Below the pieces are notes generated by a model. It was not told the origin of the DNA and searched no databases. It worked only from the letters and a program-made list of their open reading frames with translations. The translations under genes and the position numbers were made by a program. 44,740 nucleotides of DNA, from the NCBI GenBank assembly GCA_902802325.1, contig CADCLV010000012.1, positions 1 to 44,740 on the forward strand, given 5' to 3'. Position 1 is the first letter of the stretch. Every line of letters begins with the position of its first letter. Positions 16,240 to 24,700 of this stretch are shown here, piece by piece. Source of the DNA: Oscillospiraceae bacterium (GTDB lineage: Bacteria > Bacillota > Clostridia > Saccharofermentanales > Saccharofermentanaceae).

Positions 16240-17753
16240 TCGCTCTTGTCCTCCCAATCCGAGGCACGGGATACCGCTTTATTCCAGTTAATGAGAAGTT
16301 TGGTACGCTTCTCGTCCGGCATGGACGGAGAGAATACGGCATCACTGTGGCGCAGTGCCGACAGTTCTTCCAGATCATTCCAGTATCCGCAGAACAGTCC
16401 GCCCAGGTAAGCCACACCCTGTGATGTGGTCTCCCTCTCTCTTGCACGGTCAACCTGGCACTGCAGGATATCTGACTGGAACTGCATCATAAAGCGGCTG
16501 ACACTGGCACCGCCATCTGCCTTCAGAAGCTGGATCGGACAATCCGCCTCCTGCTGCATCAGCATAACCAGATCATAGACCTGATAAGCAATGCTTTCCA
16601 GCGCAGCACGGGCAATATGTGCTTTATTGGTACCGCGGGTCAATCCGACGATGGCACCTCTGGCATACATATCCCAGTAAGGAGCGCCAAGACCCGAGAA
16701 CGCCGGAACCAGGACAACACCGCCGTTATCCGGCACCGTTTCGGCCAGTACGTCGCAATCCGACACATGGTCGATCAGTTTCAATTCATCCCGGAGCCAC
16801 TGGATGGTGGATCCTGCGTTAAATACACTTCCCTCCAGCGCGTAGGTGGTCTTTCCGTCGATGGACCAGGCAGCCGATGTCAAAAGGCCCTGCTTACTGA
16901 ATATAGGCTCTTCACCCACATTCATCAGGGTAAAGCAGCCGGTGCCATATGTATTTTTAATATCCCCTTTCGAGAAACAGGTCTGTCCGAAAAGCGCTGC
17001 CGGCTGATCACCGAGGATGCCGCAGACGGCCACACCGGAAATAGCTTCCAGTCCCGGAATATCTGAAGCGACAAAGCCGAATTCCGAAGCACCGGGCAGG
17101 GCCTCCGGAAGCATGCTTTCCGGAATATGGAAATACTGGCACAGTTCTTTGTCCCAGGAAAGTTCCCGGATATTGAAGAGCATGGTACGGGAGGCGTTGG
17201 AATAGTCTGTACGATGAGAACGTCCTCCGGTCAGCCGGTAAAGGATCCAGGTGTCCACGGTACCGAAAAGGATCTCGCCCTGGCCGGCCCGTGCCTTTAA
17301 TCCCGGCACCTGCTCCAGGATCCACTGGATCTTGGTGGCAGAAAAGTACGCATCCGGAACAAGTCCCGTCTTCTGTCTGACGGTCTCCACAAAATCCGGA
17401 TCTTCTTTTTTCAGTTTCTCTACGAGAGGCGCCGTTCGTCTGCACTGCCATACGATGGCGTTATAGACCGGCCGGCCTGTGTTCTTTTCCCAGAGGATCG
17501 TTGTCTCTCTCTGGTTCGTAATACCGATACCGGCGATCTGTCCCTTCTGGATATTGGCCTTAGCCAGAACCTGGCGGATACAGTTGTAAACGGTCTGCCA
17601 CAAAAGCTCCGGATCGTGCTCGACCCAGCCGGGCTGCGGATAATGCTGCTCAATGGATTCCTGTGCCGATGCCACACATGTGCCGTCTTTTCCGAAGATC
17701 ATTGCGCGGGAGCTTGTGGTGCCCTGGTCGATCGAAAGCATGTACTTTTCCAT
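16236..17753 (-). CDS. glpK: Glycerol kinase
   Basis: The 505-residue FGGY-family kinase begins with YMLSIDQGTTSSRAMIF and carries the GlpK-specific stretches GITNQRETTILWEK, TYGTGCFTLMN and LQADGGAS-like LLKADGGAS. It phosphorylates glycerol to sn-glycerol 3-phosphate in the cytoplasm. The length is the family norm of about 500. The ATG at 17753 follows AAGGAGAATACT; a longer frame starting at 17816 has no ribosome site. No glycerol facilitator or GlpD is present here. It lies 75 bases after malQ and its TGA overlaps the GTG of the AEC transporter gene. Confidence 0.96.
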   Translation of the reverse strand: MEKYMLSIDQGTTSSRAMIFGKDGTCVASAQESIEQHYPQPGWVEHDPELLWQTVYNCIRQVLAKANIQKGQIAGIGITNQRETTILWEKNTGRPVYNAIVWQCRRTAPLVEKLKKEDPDFVETVRQKTGLVPDAYFSATKIQWILEQVPGLKARAGQGEILFGTVDTWILYRLTGGRSHRTDYSNASRTMLFNIRELSWDKELCQYFHIPESMLPEALPGASEFGFVASDIPGLEAISGVAVCGILGDQPAALFGQTCFSKGDIKNTYGTGCFTLMNVGEEPIFSKQGLLTSAAWSIDGKTTYALEGSVFNAGSTIQWLRDELKLIDHVSDCDVLAETVPDNGGVVLVPAFSGLGAPYWDMYARGAIVGLTRGTNKAHIARAALESIAYQVYDLVMLMQQEADCPIQLLKADGGASVSRFMMQFQSDILQCQVDRARERETTSQGVAYLGGLFCGYWNDLEELSALRHSDAVFSPSMPDEKRTKLLINWNKAVSRASDWEDKSE

Positions 17754-17828
17754 AGTATTCTCCTTGCCTGCTTCTGGCGGTCCGGAAAGTGCTTTTCCGG
17801 TACGGGCGTTGGCCATGCGTTTTCTATT

Positions 17829-19334
17829 TTAGAAACGCTTATAGACCCAGTTCAATTTACTTAGCCATTGGGTATCCATCTGGTTGATGGAATCGGCACC
17901 GAAGCGGATCCTCCACTGGCCGGTAGGGGTTCCAGGTGCATTCATACGCGTATCCGAGCCAAAACCCATCACATCCTGAAGCGGCGCAATGGCAAGTTTG
18001 GCAGCGGAGGACCATACAGTAGTCAGCATCGCCCGGCAGGCCGGTGCGTGCACGCCGCCGTCGCCCCAGTTGCTTCCATGGAAACGGCAGTAGTCCAGAG
18101 CAAACTGGCGGTCCTGTTCAGAGGCTTCCCACAGCCATCCGAGGAGAGTGTTGTTATCGTGGGTGCCGGTATAGGCGATACAGTTCTCCGGATAGTTATG
18201 GGGCATGTGTTTACTGTCATCGTGGGGGACCATACCAAACTGCAGTACCCGCATGGTAGGAAGACCGGTCTCTTCAAGGAAAGCGATCAGTTCATCGTCG
18301 GTCTCGCCCAGATCCTCGGCAAAAATAGCCGGGTGCCGTCCGAACTCGTCGAAGATCTTATTCCAGAGCTTCATGCCCGGACCCGGATACCATTTGCCGT
18401 TTCGTGCATTCTCCGCATCCGCCGGGCAGGCATAAAAGCGGGAGAAACCACGGAAATGGTCGATACGGATCACGTCATACAGACGGAAGTTCTGGTGGAG
18501 TCTGGAAAGCCACCAGGCATAGTTCTGCTTTTCGTGGGCATCCCAGTCATAAACCGGATTTCCCCAAAGCTGGCCGTCCTCACAGAAATAGTCCGGCGGA
18601 ACTCCGGCCACACTCTTAAAGGAGCCGTCCTTATTGGTCTGGAACAGGGAGCGGTTCGCCCAGACATCGCAGCTGTCGCCGCTGACATAGATCGGAATGT
18701 CGCCGATGACGGAGATACCGATCTCATTGATCTTCTGTTTCAGTTTCGCCCACTGATCGTAGAAAATATACTGGATGAAAAGATAAAAATCACAAAGGTC
18801 CTTATGTGCCTCGCTAAAGGCCGCCACTGCCTTCTTCTCGCATTTCTGCAGCGCTTTATCGTCCCATTCCCACCAGGCTTTCTGCTCCTTTGTCTCTTTG
18901 ATGGCCTGAAAAACAGCCACGTCTTTGACCCAGTCATTTTCCTTTTGGAAAGCCGCCATTTCTTTTCGGATCTCCGGCGTGACCTTACTGTAGGCACGCT
19001 TCAGCATTTCCATGCGGTTCTTCCGGACCCAGGCATAGTCCACGCTGTAGCAGGAACCCGGATATTTGCAGTCGGAAAGCTCCGCATCCGACAAAAGTTT
19101 TCTCTCGTGAAGATCTACCGGATCGATGATCAAGGGGCTTCCTGCGAAAGCCGAGTCACTCTGATACGGCGAATCGCCGGAACCCGGATTGGTAAACGGC
19201 AGTACCTGCCAATACGACATACCTGCCTCTTTCAGTTTTTTTGCAAACTCCACGGCCTCTTTTCCGAATCCGCCGATACCGAACTCACCCGGCAGCGACG
19301 TAATATGTAAAAGTATACCTGCGCTTCTTCTCAA
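17829..19334 (-). CDS. malQ: 4-alpha-glucanotransferase (amylomaltase, GH77)
   Basis: The 501-residue protein has the GH77 opening RRSAGILLHITSLPGEFGIG and all three catalytic acids: D292 in RIDHFRG, E340 in AEDLG and D393 in THDNN. It transfers glucan segments between maltodextrins in the cytoplasm. The length matches bacterial amylomaltases. The start is a TTG that overlaps the TGA stop of the preceding NYN gene (TTGA), with AGGAGG ten bases upstream, inside the end of that gene; no better internal start exists, because the conserved N-terminus begins at once. Translation is probably coupled to the NYN gene. No maltose transporter or glycogen genes are nearby. Confidence 0.95.
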   Translation of the reverse strand: MRRSAGILLHITSLPGEFGIGGFGKEAVEFAKKLKEAGMSYWQVLPFTNPGSGDSPYQSDSAFAGSPLIIDPVDLHERKLLSDAELSDCKYPGSCYSVDYAWVRKNRMEMLKRAYSKVTPEIRKEMAAFQKENDWVKDVAVFQAIKETKEQKAWWEWDDKALQKCEKKAVAAFSEAHKDLCDFYLFIQYIFYDQWAKLKQKINEIGISVIGDIPIYVSGDSCDVWANRSLFQTNKDGSFKSVAGVPPDYFCEDGQLWGNPVYDWDAHEKQNYAWWLSRLHQNFRLYDVIRIDHFRGFSRFYACPADAENARNGKWYPGPGMKLWNKIFDEFGRHPAIFAEDLGETDDELIAFLEETGLPTMRVLQFGMVPHDDSKHMPHNYPENCIAYTGTHDNNTLLGWLWEASEQDRQFALDYCRFHGSNWGDGGVHAPACRAMLTTVWSSAAKLAIAPLQDVMGFGSDTRMNAPGTPTGQWRIRFGADSINQMDTQWLSKLNWVYKRF

Positions 19335-20173
19335 TTCCCGTTCTCCTCCTTATTTCTGACATAAATCAGTTTCACCTGCGGATTCTTTTCATTGACCCGC
19401 AGTTCATACTCCACGAAATCCAGGGACTGCATGAGCTTGCTCATCTTGGAGTACCCGTAGCTTCGGGAGTCAAATGACGGACTTTTCTTGTTGATGAGAT
19501 TACCCAGATCTCCCAAAAAAGCCCAGCCGTCTTCATCTGCCAGATCCGATATGGAACTGGAGATCAATTCACATGTCACCTCATCCATCTCCTGGATGGT
19601 CCGCTCCGGAATCGCATCCTTTGCGTCCGAAGATGCATTTCCCGCATCAGGAAGTGCTTTTCCATCCGAAGAAGCATCCGCCGAAGTCTTTGTGCCCTTC
19701 GCCGTTTTCTTCTTATTCTTTTCCTTCGGAGCTAAGTTCTCCAGGAAGATAAACCTGTCGCAGGCCGCCTGAAATGCCGTCGGCGTCTTCTTTTCACCGA
19801 TTCCGTAAACGATCTTGCCCGCTTCGCGAAGCCGGGTCGCCAGTCTTGTAAAGTCACTGTCGGAACTAACAAGGCAGAATCCGTCCACCTGCTCCGTGTA
19901 AAGAATATCCATCGCGTCGATGATCAGGGAGGAATCCGTGGCATTCTTGCCACTGGTGTATCCGAACTGCTGCACCGGGGAAATGGCGTGATCCAGAAGG
20001 ACCTGCTTCCAGGGCCCCAGCTGAGGCTTCGTCCAGTCTCCGTAAATGCGCTTGATGGTTGGGTTGCCGTATCGCGCCAGCTCCAGCATCATGGGCTTTA
20101 TGTAGGTGGCGGAAATGTTATCCGCATCGATCAGCACTGCCAATCGTACATCGTTCTCGCTTTTTCCGGCCAT
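19331..20173 (-). CDS. NYN-domain (LabA-like) protein with C-terminal OST-HTH/LOTUS domain
   Basis: The 280-residue protein has an N-terminal NYN/PIN-like nuclease domain (about 8-150) with acidic residues in the expected places: D16 and D18 in LIDADN, the aspartates in NATDSSLIIDAMD, and VSSDSDFTRLA. A charged, low-complexity linker (about 150-195) leads to an OST-HTH/LOTUS-like domain (about 200-275, with FLGDLGNLINKKSPSFD and YGYSKMSKLMQ). In characterised families these domains bind or cleave RNA, so an RNA-processing role is likely, but the target is unknown. The start could be GTG at 20179 or ATG at 20173; the ATG has AGAGG at a better distance. A strong hairpin stands just upstream. 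Its stop overlaps the TTG start of malQ. Confidence 0.85.
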   Translation of the reverse strand: MAGKSENDVRLAVLIDADNISATYIKPMMLELARYGNPTIKRIYGDWTKPQLGPWKQVLLDHAISPVQQFGYTSGKNATDSSLIIDAMDILYTEQVDGFCLVSSDSDFTRLATRLREAGKIVYGIGEKKTPTAFQAACDRFIFLENLAPKEKNKKKTAKGTKTSADASSDGKALPDAGNASSDAKDAIPERTIQEMDEVTCELISSSISDLADEDGWAFLGDLGNLINKKSPSFDSRSYGYSKMSKLMQSLDFVEYELRVNEKNPQVKLIYVRNKEENGN

Positions 20174-20186
20174 ACTCACCTCTTTT

Positions 20187-20207
20187 CCTTGCTCCCGATG
20201 AGCAAGG
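20187..20207 (-). promoter_or_regulatory. Hairpin in the leader of the NYN gene
   Basis: CCTTGCTC (20187-20194) and GAGCAAGG (20200-20207) form a perfect 8-bp stem with a five-base loop, 13 bases before the ATG and next to the ribosome site AGAGG. No T-run follows, so it is not a terminator. It may control translation or mRNA stability. Confidence 0.55.
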
Positions 20208-20290
20208 CTGATATAATATTGTGGCTTATTTCAAAGATGGATCGCGTCCCCTCGGTTATCCGACCGGAAAGGTACTTCGCATTCCCCCCT

Positions 20291-20319
20291 TTGAAAAGAA
20301 ATACCTCTTCTATTATAAC
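20291..20319 (+). promoter_or_regulatory. Promoter of prfC
   Basis: TTGAAA (20291-20296) and TATAAC (20314-20319) are 17 bases apart. The predicted start near 20326 leaves a short leader of about 17 bases holding AAGGTGA before the ATG at 20343. Confidence 0.75.
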
Positions 20320-20342
20320 GTATTTTGCAAAAGGTGACCTAT

Positions 20343-21956
20343 ATGGACGAAAAGACAAAAAATGAGATTTCCCGCCGCCGTACGTTCGCGATCATTTCGC
20401 ACCCTGACGCCGGTAAGACAACCATGACCGAGAAGCTTCTTCTTTACGGAGGCGCCATTCACATGGCCGGTTCTGTAAAGGCCAGAAAAGCCGCGCATCA
20501 CGCCACCTCCGACTGGATGGAGATCGAAAAGCAGCGTGGTATCTCCGTTACTTCGTCCGTCATGCAGTTTAACTACGACGGCTACTGCATTAATATTCTG
20601 GATACCCCCGGCCACCAGGACTTCTCTGAGGATACATACCGTACTCTCTGCGCGGCCGATGCCGCGGTCATGCTCCTGGACGGCGCAAAGGGTGTCGAGG
20701 CACAGACCATCAAGCTCTTTACTGTTTGTAGAAAGCGTGGCATTCCGATCTTCACTTTCATCAACAAGATGGACCGTGCCGCCAAGAACCCCTTCGACCT
20801 GATCGACGAACTGGAAAAGGTCCTGGGTATCAGAAGCACGCCGGTCAACTGGCCGATCGGAACCGATGGTGACTTTGCAGGCGTATTTGTCCGTGAATCC
20901 GAGGAAGTGCTTCTCTTCGATAACGAGACCAAAGACCACGGTGCTTCCATGGTCAAGTCCATCAGTGCCGGTATCAACGACGAAGCTACGCTGAAGAGCA
21001 TTTTGAGCGACCACCACTACGAGACCTTAAAGAACGATATCGAACTTCTGGATATGGCCGGTGATCCCTTCGATCTGGATAAGATCCTGAAGGGCGAGCT
21101 GACTCCGGTATTCTTCGGATCCGCCATCACCAACTTCGGTGTGGAACCTTTCCTGAAAAAATTTCTGGAGATTGCTCCGGGCCCGCAGCCCCACGAGACA
21201 TCCGAGGGCACCATCGCTCCGGATGAGGATTTCTTCTCCGGCTTCGTCTTTAAGATCCAGGCCAACATGGATCCGAACCACAGAGACAGAATGTCTTTTA
21301 TGCGTATCTGCTCCGGCAAATTCGAAAAGGGAATGACCGTAAAGCATATGAGTTCCGGAAAGAAGATCACCCTGGCCCAGCCTCAGCAGTTTATGGCCCA
21401 GGACCGTACGATCGTGGAGGATGCATATGCCGGTGACATCATCGGTCTTTTCGATCCGGGCATTTTCCGTATCGGCGACACCGTTACCACTTCTTCGAAG
21501 AACTTCAACTTCGCCAACATCCCGGTCTTCCCGCCGGAGCATTTCTCACGGGTACAGCCGAAAGATTCCATGAAGAGAAAACAGTTCCTGAAGGGTATCG
21601 AGCAGCTTTCCGAGGAAGGCGCTGTACAGCTTTACAAGCAGCCCGGCATCGGTACCGAGACCTACATCATGGGTGTGGTCGGTGTTCTTCAGTTTGAAGT
21701 TCTGGAGCATCGTCTAAAGACCGAATATGGCGTTGACATCTTGCGCAGTAACCTTAACTACCGTTTTGCCAGATGGTGCGCCAAGCAGGACGAAGATGTC
21801 GATATCGATTTCAGCAAGCTGACTTTGACGTCCACCTCCATGCTCGTTCTCGACAGAGACGAGATGCCGGTCGTACTGTTCGAATCTGAATGGGCGATCT
21901 CCTGGGCGCTGGAGCATAACGAAGGATTGCGGCTGGACGATATTCACGAACGATAA
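20343..21956 (+). CDS. prfC: Peptide chain release factor 3 (RF3)
   Basis: The 537-residue translational GTPase has the G1 loop SHPDAGKTT (19-27), a DTPGHQDFSEDTYR switch-II segment, NKMDR for guanine recognition, and RF3-specific features such as QRGISVTSSVMQF and NYRFARWC near the end. RF3 uses GTP to remove RF1 or RF2 from ribosomes after termination. The length agrees with the family (about 525-540). I chose the ATG at 20343 since AAGGTGA precedes it and the predicted transcript begins about there; a TTG at 20325 would be at the very 5' end. It is a single gene between divergent and convergent neighbours. Confidence 0.96.
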   Translation: MDEKTKNEISRRRTFAIISHPDAGKTTMTEKLLLYGGAIHMAGSVKARKAAHHATSDWMEIEKQRGISVTSSVMQFNYDGYCINILDTPGHQDFSEDTYRTLCAADAAVMLLDGAKGVEAQTIKLFTVCRKRGIPIFTFINKMDRAAKNPFDLIDELEKVLGIRSTPVNWPIGTDGDFAGVFVRESEEVLLFDNETKDHGASMVKSISAGINDEATLKSILSDHHYETLKNDIELLDMAGDPFDLDKILKGELTPVFFGSAITNFGVEPFLKKFLEIAPGPQPHETSEGTIAPDEDFFSGFVFKIQANMDPNHRDRMSFMRICSGKFEKGMTVKHMSSGKKITLAQPQQFMAQDRTIVEDAYAGDIIGLFDPGIFRIGDTVTTSSKNFNFANIPVFPPEHFSRVQPKDSMKRKQFLKGIEQLSEEGAVQLYKQPGIGTETYIMGVVGVLQFEVLEHRLKTEYGVDILRSNLNYRFARWCAKQDEDVDIDFSKLTLTSTSMLVLDRDEMPVVLFESEWAISWALEHNEGLRLDDIHER

Positions 21957-21961
21957 TAAAG

Positions 21962-21998
21962 AAAAGCGGCTCCACAGGGACTAAGTCCCGGGAGCCGG
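21962..21998 (-). terminator. Intrinsic terminator of the thrC transcript
   Basis: CGGCTCC (21967-21973) pairs with GGAGCCG (21991-21997), with a second helix GGGACT/AGTCCC (21977-21982/21984-21989) inside. Read on the minus strand it is followed by CTTTTCTTT, so it ends the long minus-strand run after thrC. On the plus strand no T-run follows. Confidence 0.75.
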
Positions 21999-22038
21999 CT
22001 CGAAATGCACTTTCACTTACCTGCAATTTCTTCAGGGT

Positions 22039-23544
22039 TTATTTCTTCAGGATATCCAGTACTGTCTGGCGCATGTCTTCTTTTTCGATCAGAAGGTTAT
22101 GCAGTACCGGCTTTTTGTTGATGTCCTTGAGGCCAGAAGGAATCGGAAGTCCGCTTTCTTCGGACAGTTCGTTTGTAATGACCTCGTTGGAGCGGCCGTT
22201 ACTGTAACCTGCGCCGTTTAAGGCATCCATAACGGCCGGAGCAAACTTAAAGGGGCTGGCGGTGGAAACGAAAACAGTCTTTGTCTCATCTCCGGAGCGC
22301 TGGTAGTAACGGTTGTAGATATTAAAGCCGACAGCAGTGTGGGTATCTACCACATGATCGCAGCGGTCATAGACCTCGCGGATCGTCTTGGCAATACCGG
22401 CCTCATCGGCAAAGCCGCCGACAAAGCTCATCTGCAGTGCCTTCAATGTATCCGGATCAACGGTATACACGCCCTTGGTCTTCAGTTCTTCCATCCACTG
22501 CGCGGTCTTTTGCGCATTCATATCTGTGACTTCGAAGAGGAGACGCTCCAGGTTACTGGAGATCAGTATATCCATGGACGGAGAGTTGGTCTTGTAGAAT
22601 TCACGGTTTCTGTCATAGGTACCGCTTCTGAAGAAATCGGACAGGACCTTATTCTTGTTGGAAGCGCAGATAAGCTTCTTCATGGGGATACCCATCTTCT
22701 TGGCAAACCAGGCAGCCAGGATATTACCGAAGTTACCGGTCGGAACCACCACATTCATCTTCTCGCCGAAGTTGAACTCTTCGTACTTCAGAAGTTCCAC
22801 GTAGGATGCCACATAGTAAGCGATCTGCGGAACCAGACGGCCCCAGTTAATGGAGTTGGCAGAAGAAAGCACACAGCCGGACGCATCCAGTTCTTTTGCC
22901 ACGGATTCATCACCGAAAATAGCTTTTACACCGGACTGGGCATCGTCAAAGCAGCCATTGACTGCGACAACATGCACATTGTTGCCTTCTGTTGTGATCA
23001 TCTGCTGCTTCTGGGCATCCGATACACCTTCAGACGGATAGAACACAATGACTTCTGTTCCCGGAAGATCCTTAAAGCCTTCGAGGGCCGCTTTACCGGT
23101 ATCACCGGAAGTTGCAGTCAGAATGCAGATCTTTCTGTTCTCGCCTGTCTTCTTGGCAGATGCAGTCATCAGGTGCGGCAGCATCTGAAGGGCAACATCT
23201 TTAAATGCCGCCGTCGGACCGTGCCACAGTTCCAGGATATACTCTCTGGGATTATACTTATTGAGCTGTACCAGCGGGACCGGATTTTCGCCGAATTTCT
23301 CCTCACTATAAGCCTGCTCGGCAAAGCTCAGAAGCTCATCGTAGGTAAAGTCTGTCAGGAATTTACTTAATACGGTTGCCGAGATCTGCGGGAAACTCAT
23401 CTCGGTCATGCCCATGATCTCCGCTTTGCTGAGCTGCGGAATGGTCTCCGGAACAAATAGTCCGCCATCCGGAGCAATACCCTGCTTAATGGCTTCTGCT
23501 GAAGTAAATTTCTTATCGTATCCTCTTGTGCTGATATACATCAT
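22039..23544 (-). CDS. thrC: Threonine synthase
   Basis: The 501-residue PLP enzyme converts O-phosphohomoserine to threonine. It has the N-terminal pattern MYISTRGYDKKFTSAEAI and IAPDGGLFVPE of the longer, fungal/gram-negative-type threonine synthase class. The PLP lysine is K115 in GPTAAFKDVALQ, and the phosphate-binding TATSGDTGKAAL and VPTGNFGNILA motifs are intact. Either of the two initial ATGs could start it; AAGGAGA lies upstream of both. The gene is 49 bases after the TPR-like gene and is the last of the long minus-strand run, closed by a terminator. No T-box or threonine attenuator was seen in front of it. Confidence 0.95.
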   Translation of the reverse strand: MMYISTRGYDKKFTSAEAIKQGIAPDGGLFVPETIPQLSKAEIMGMTEMSFPQISATVLSKFLTDFTYDELLSFAEQAYSEEKFGENPVPLVQLNKYNPREYILELWHGPTAAFKDVALQMLPHLMTASAKKTGENRKICILTATSGDTGKAALEGFKDLPGTEVIVFYPSEGVSDAQKQQMITTEGNNVHVVAVNGCFDDAQSGVKAIFGDESVAKELDASGCVLSSANSINWGRLVPQIAYYVASYVELLKYEEFNFGEKMNVVVPTGNFGNILAAWFAKKMGIPMKKLICASNKNKVLSDFFRSGTYDRNREFYKTNSPSMDILISSNLERLLFEVTDMNAQKTAQWMEELKTKGVYTVDPDTLKALQMSFVGGFADEAGIAKTIREVYDRCDHVVDTHTAVGFNIYNRYYQRSGDETKTVFVSTASPFKFAPAVMDALNGAGYSNGRSNEVITNELSEESGLPIPSGLKDINKKPVLHNLLIEKEDMRQTVLDILKK

Positions 23545-23593
23545 ACGCTCTTTCTCTCCTTAGCTGACTTCTATTTCTTCTCGATCAGTCTTC

Positions 23594-24682
23594 TTATTCT
23601 CCCTGGTCTTCCTGGGTTTCTTCTCCGGTCTCGTCTTCTGTTTCCCCTTCACCGGTATCTTCTGCAGTGTCTTCAGCTGTATCTTCCGGTGTAGTTGTTT
23701 CCGGTGCAGTAGTTTCCGGTGCTGTCGTAGTTTCCGGTGTAGTCGTTGCCGCCGGGGGGGTCTCTTCGGTAGAACCTGCTGCCGGGGTAGTCTCTTCGGC
23801 CGTTGACACGGTGGTCACTTCCCCGTCCTGTTTTTTCTCGAACTTCTTTTCATAGCCGGAAAGGATCTCCGAACACTCCGGATCACCTTCTCTGTTTTTC
23901 AGTTCTCGAAGAAGGTATTCCACTTTCTCGCTGCTGACCGGATCTCCGGAAGATCGGGTCGCGATCGGCACGATCACAAAACGGATCAGAAGGAAGACTC
24001 CCGCAAGGACCACGATCACCAGAAGGATCATGAGTGCCTGCCGCATCTTCTCCGCCGGAGTCTTGGGAAACTCCACGTTAATAGCCTCATCCGGGATCTC
24101 TCCGTTGGAGGAGGTGGACTGTGCCAGGGCATCACGGATCTCTTTTTCCGTGGCGATCCTTCTCTTTCTCGGCTTCTTCGGCGCCTTGATGAGGATCGGA
24201 GCCTGCACATGAATGCGCTCTCTGTGTTCACTTTCCGCCACCATCGGGGATTCCTGACGGGTGATTGCCGTCGACAGTGCTTTTAACGGGGATTCCTCGG
24301 CAGCCTGCTGCTCCGCTTCTGCCTGAGCCTTATCCGAATCCTCTTTCGCCTGAGAAAGGCAGTACTGGGCCAGTTCCGTCATGGCCTGGGAATGAAGTCC
24401 GCAGGTCAGCGCATGCTCAAAGCAGGAAAGAGAGCGGTGATATTCGCCGCACTGGGCGACACAGATACCGAATACCAGGGAAGCTTCTCCCCAGTCCGGA
24501 TGCTCCGTGATGATCTTTTTCAGAGAGATGATGGCCACATCCGCGCCATCGTTATTCATATTGAAAAGAGCCCGGTTGTACTGACGCACCAACTGGTCCG
24601 CTTCTTCCGGGGGAAGGCGGAATACCACCAGGTCACGGGTGGTGATCTCCGGTATAGTCTGTCCTGCTGTTTTCCAATCCAT
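23594..24682 (-). CDS. TPR-like membrane protein with Thr/Glu-rich tail
   Basis: The 362-residue protein has an N-terminal helical part (about 25-120) with the TPR-like stretch LFNMNNDGADVAIISLKKII...HPDWGEASLVFGICVAQCGEY (given here with a gap). A basic KKPRKRRIATEKEI segment (169-182), one membrane helix (about 215-240) and an outer part follow. The last 65 residues are almost only Thr, Glu, Pro, Ala and Asp. The topology suggests a cytoplasmic TPR module on a membrane anchor with an extracellular acidic stalk. I do not recognise a named family. A run of seven C on the coding strand (23754-23760) lies at the start of the tail. The gene follows folC by 18 bases, with AAAAGGAAAG before the ATG. 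Confidence 0.78.
   Translation of the reverse strand: MDWKTAGQTIPEITTRDLVVFRLPPEEADQLVRQYNRALFNMNNDGADVAIISLKKIITEHPDWGEASLVFGICVAQCGEYHRSLSCFEHALTCGLHSQAMTELAQYCLSQAKEDSDKAQAEAEQQAAEESPLKALSTAITRQESPMVAESEHRERIHVQAPILIKAPKKPRKRRIATEKEIRDALAQSTSSNGEIPDEAINVEFPKTPAEKMRQALMILLVIVVLAGVFLLIRFVIVPIATRSSGDPVSSEKVEYLLRELKNREGDPECSEILSGYEKKFEKKQDGEVTTVSTAEETTPAAGSTEETPPAATTTPETTTAPETTAPETTTPEDTAEDTAEDTGEGETEDETGEETQEDQGE
23754..23760 (-). repeat. Homopolymer tract, seven C on the coding strand
   Basis: Seven G on the plus strand fall in the codons for Thr-Pro-Pro of the TPR-like protein's tail. Such tracts can slip; a frameshift here would change only the last ~60 residues. Confidence 0.8.
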
Positions 24683-24700
24683 AGGCTTTCCTTTTCGTCT

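Noticed and set aside
17868..19310. A 480-codon frame opposite malQ
   Set aside because: Mirrors malQ exactly, which has all catalytic residues; no start signal.
23545..23593. Possible T-box or threonine attenuator before thrC
   Set aside because: The 49-base gap is too short and holds no hairpin or specifier-like structure.
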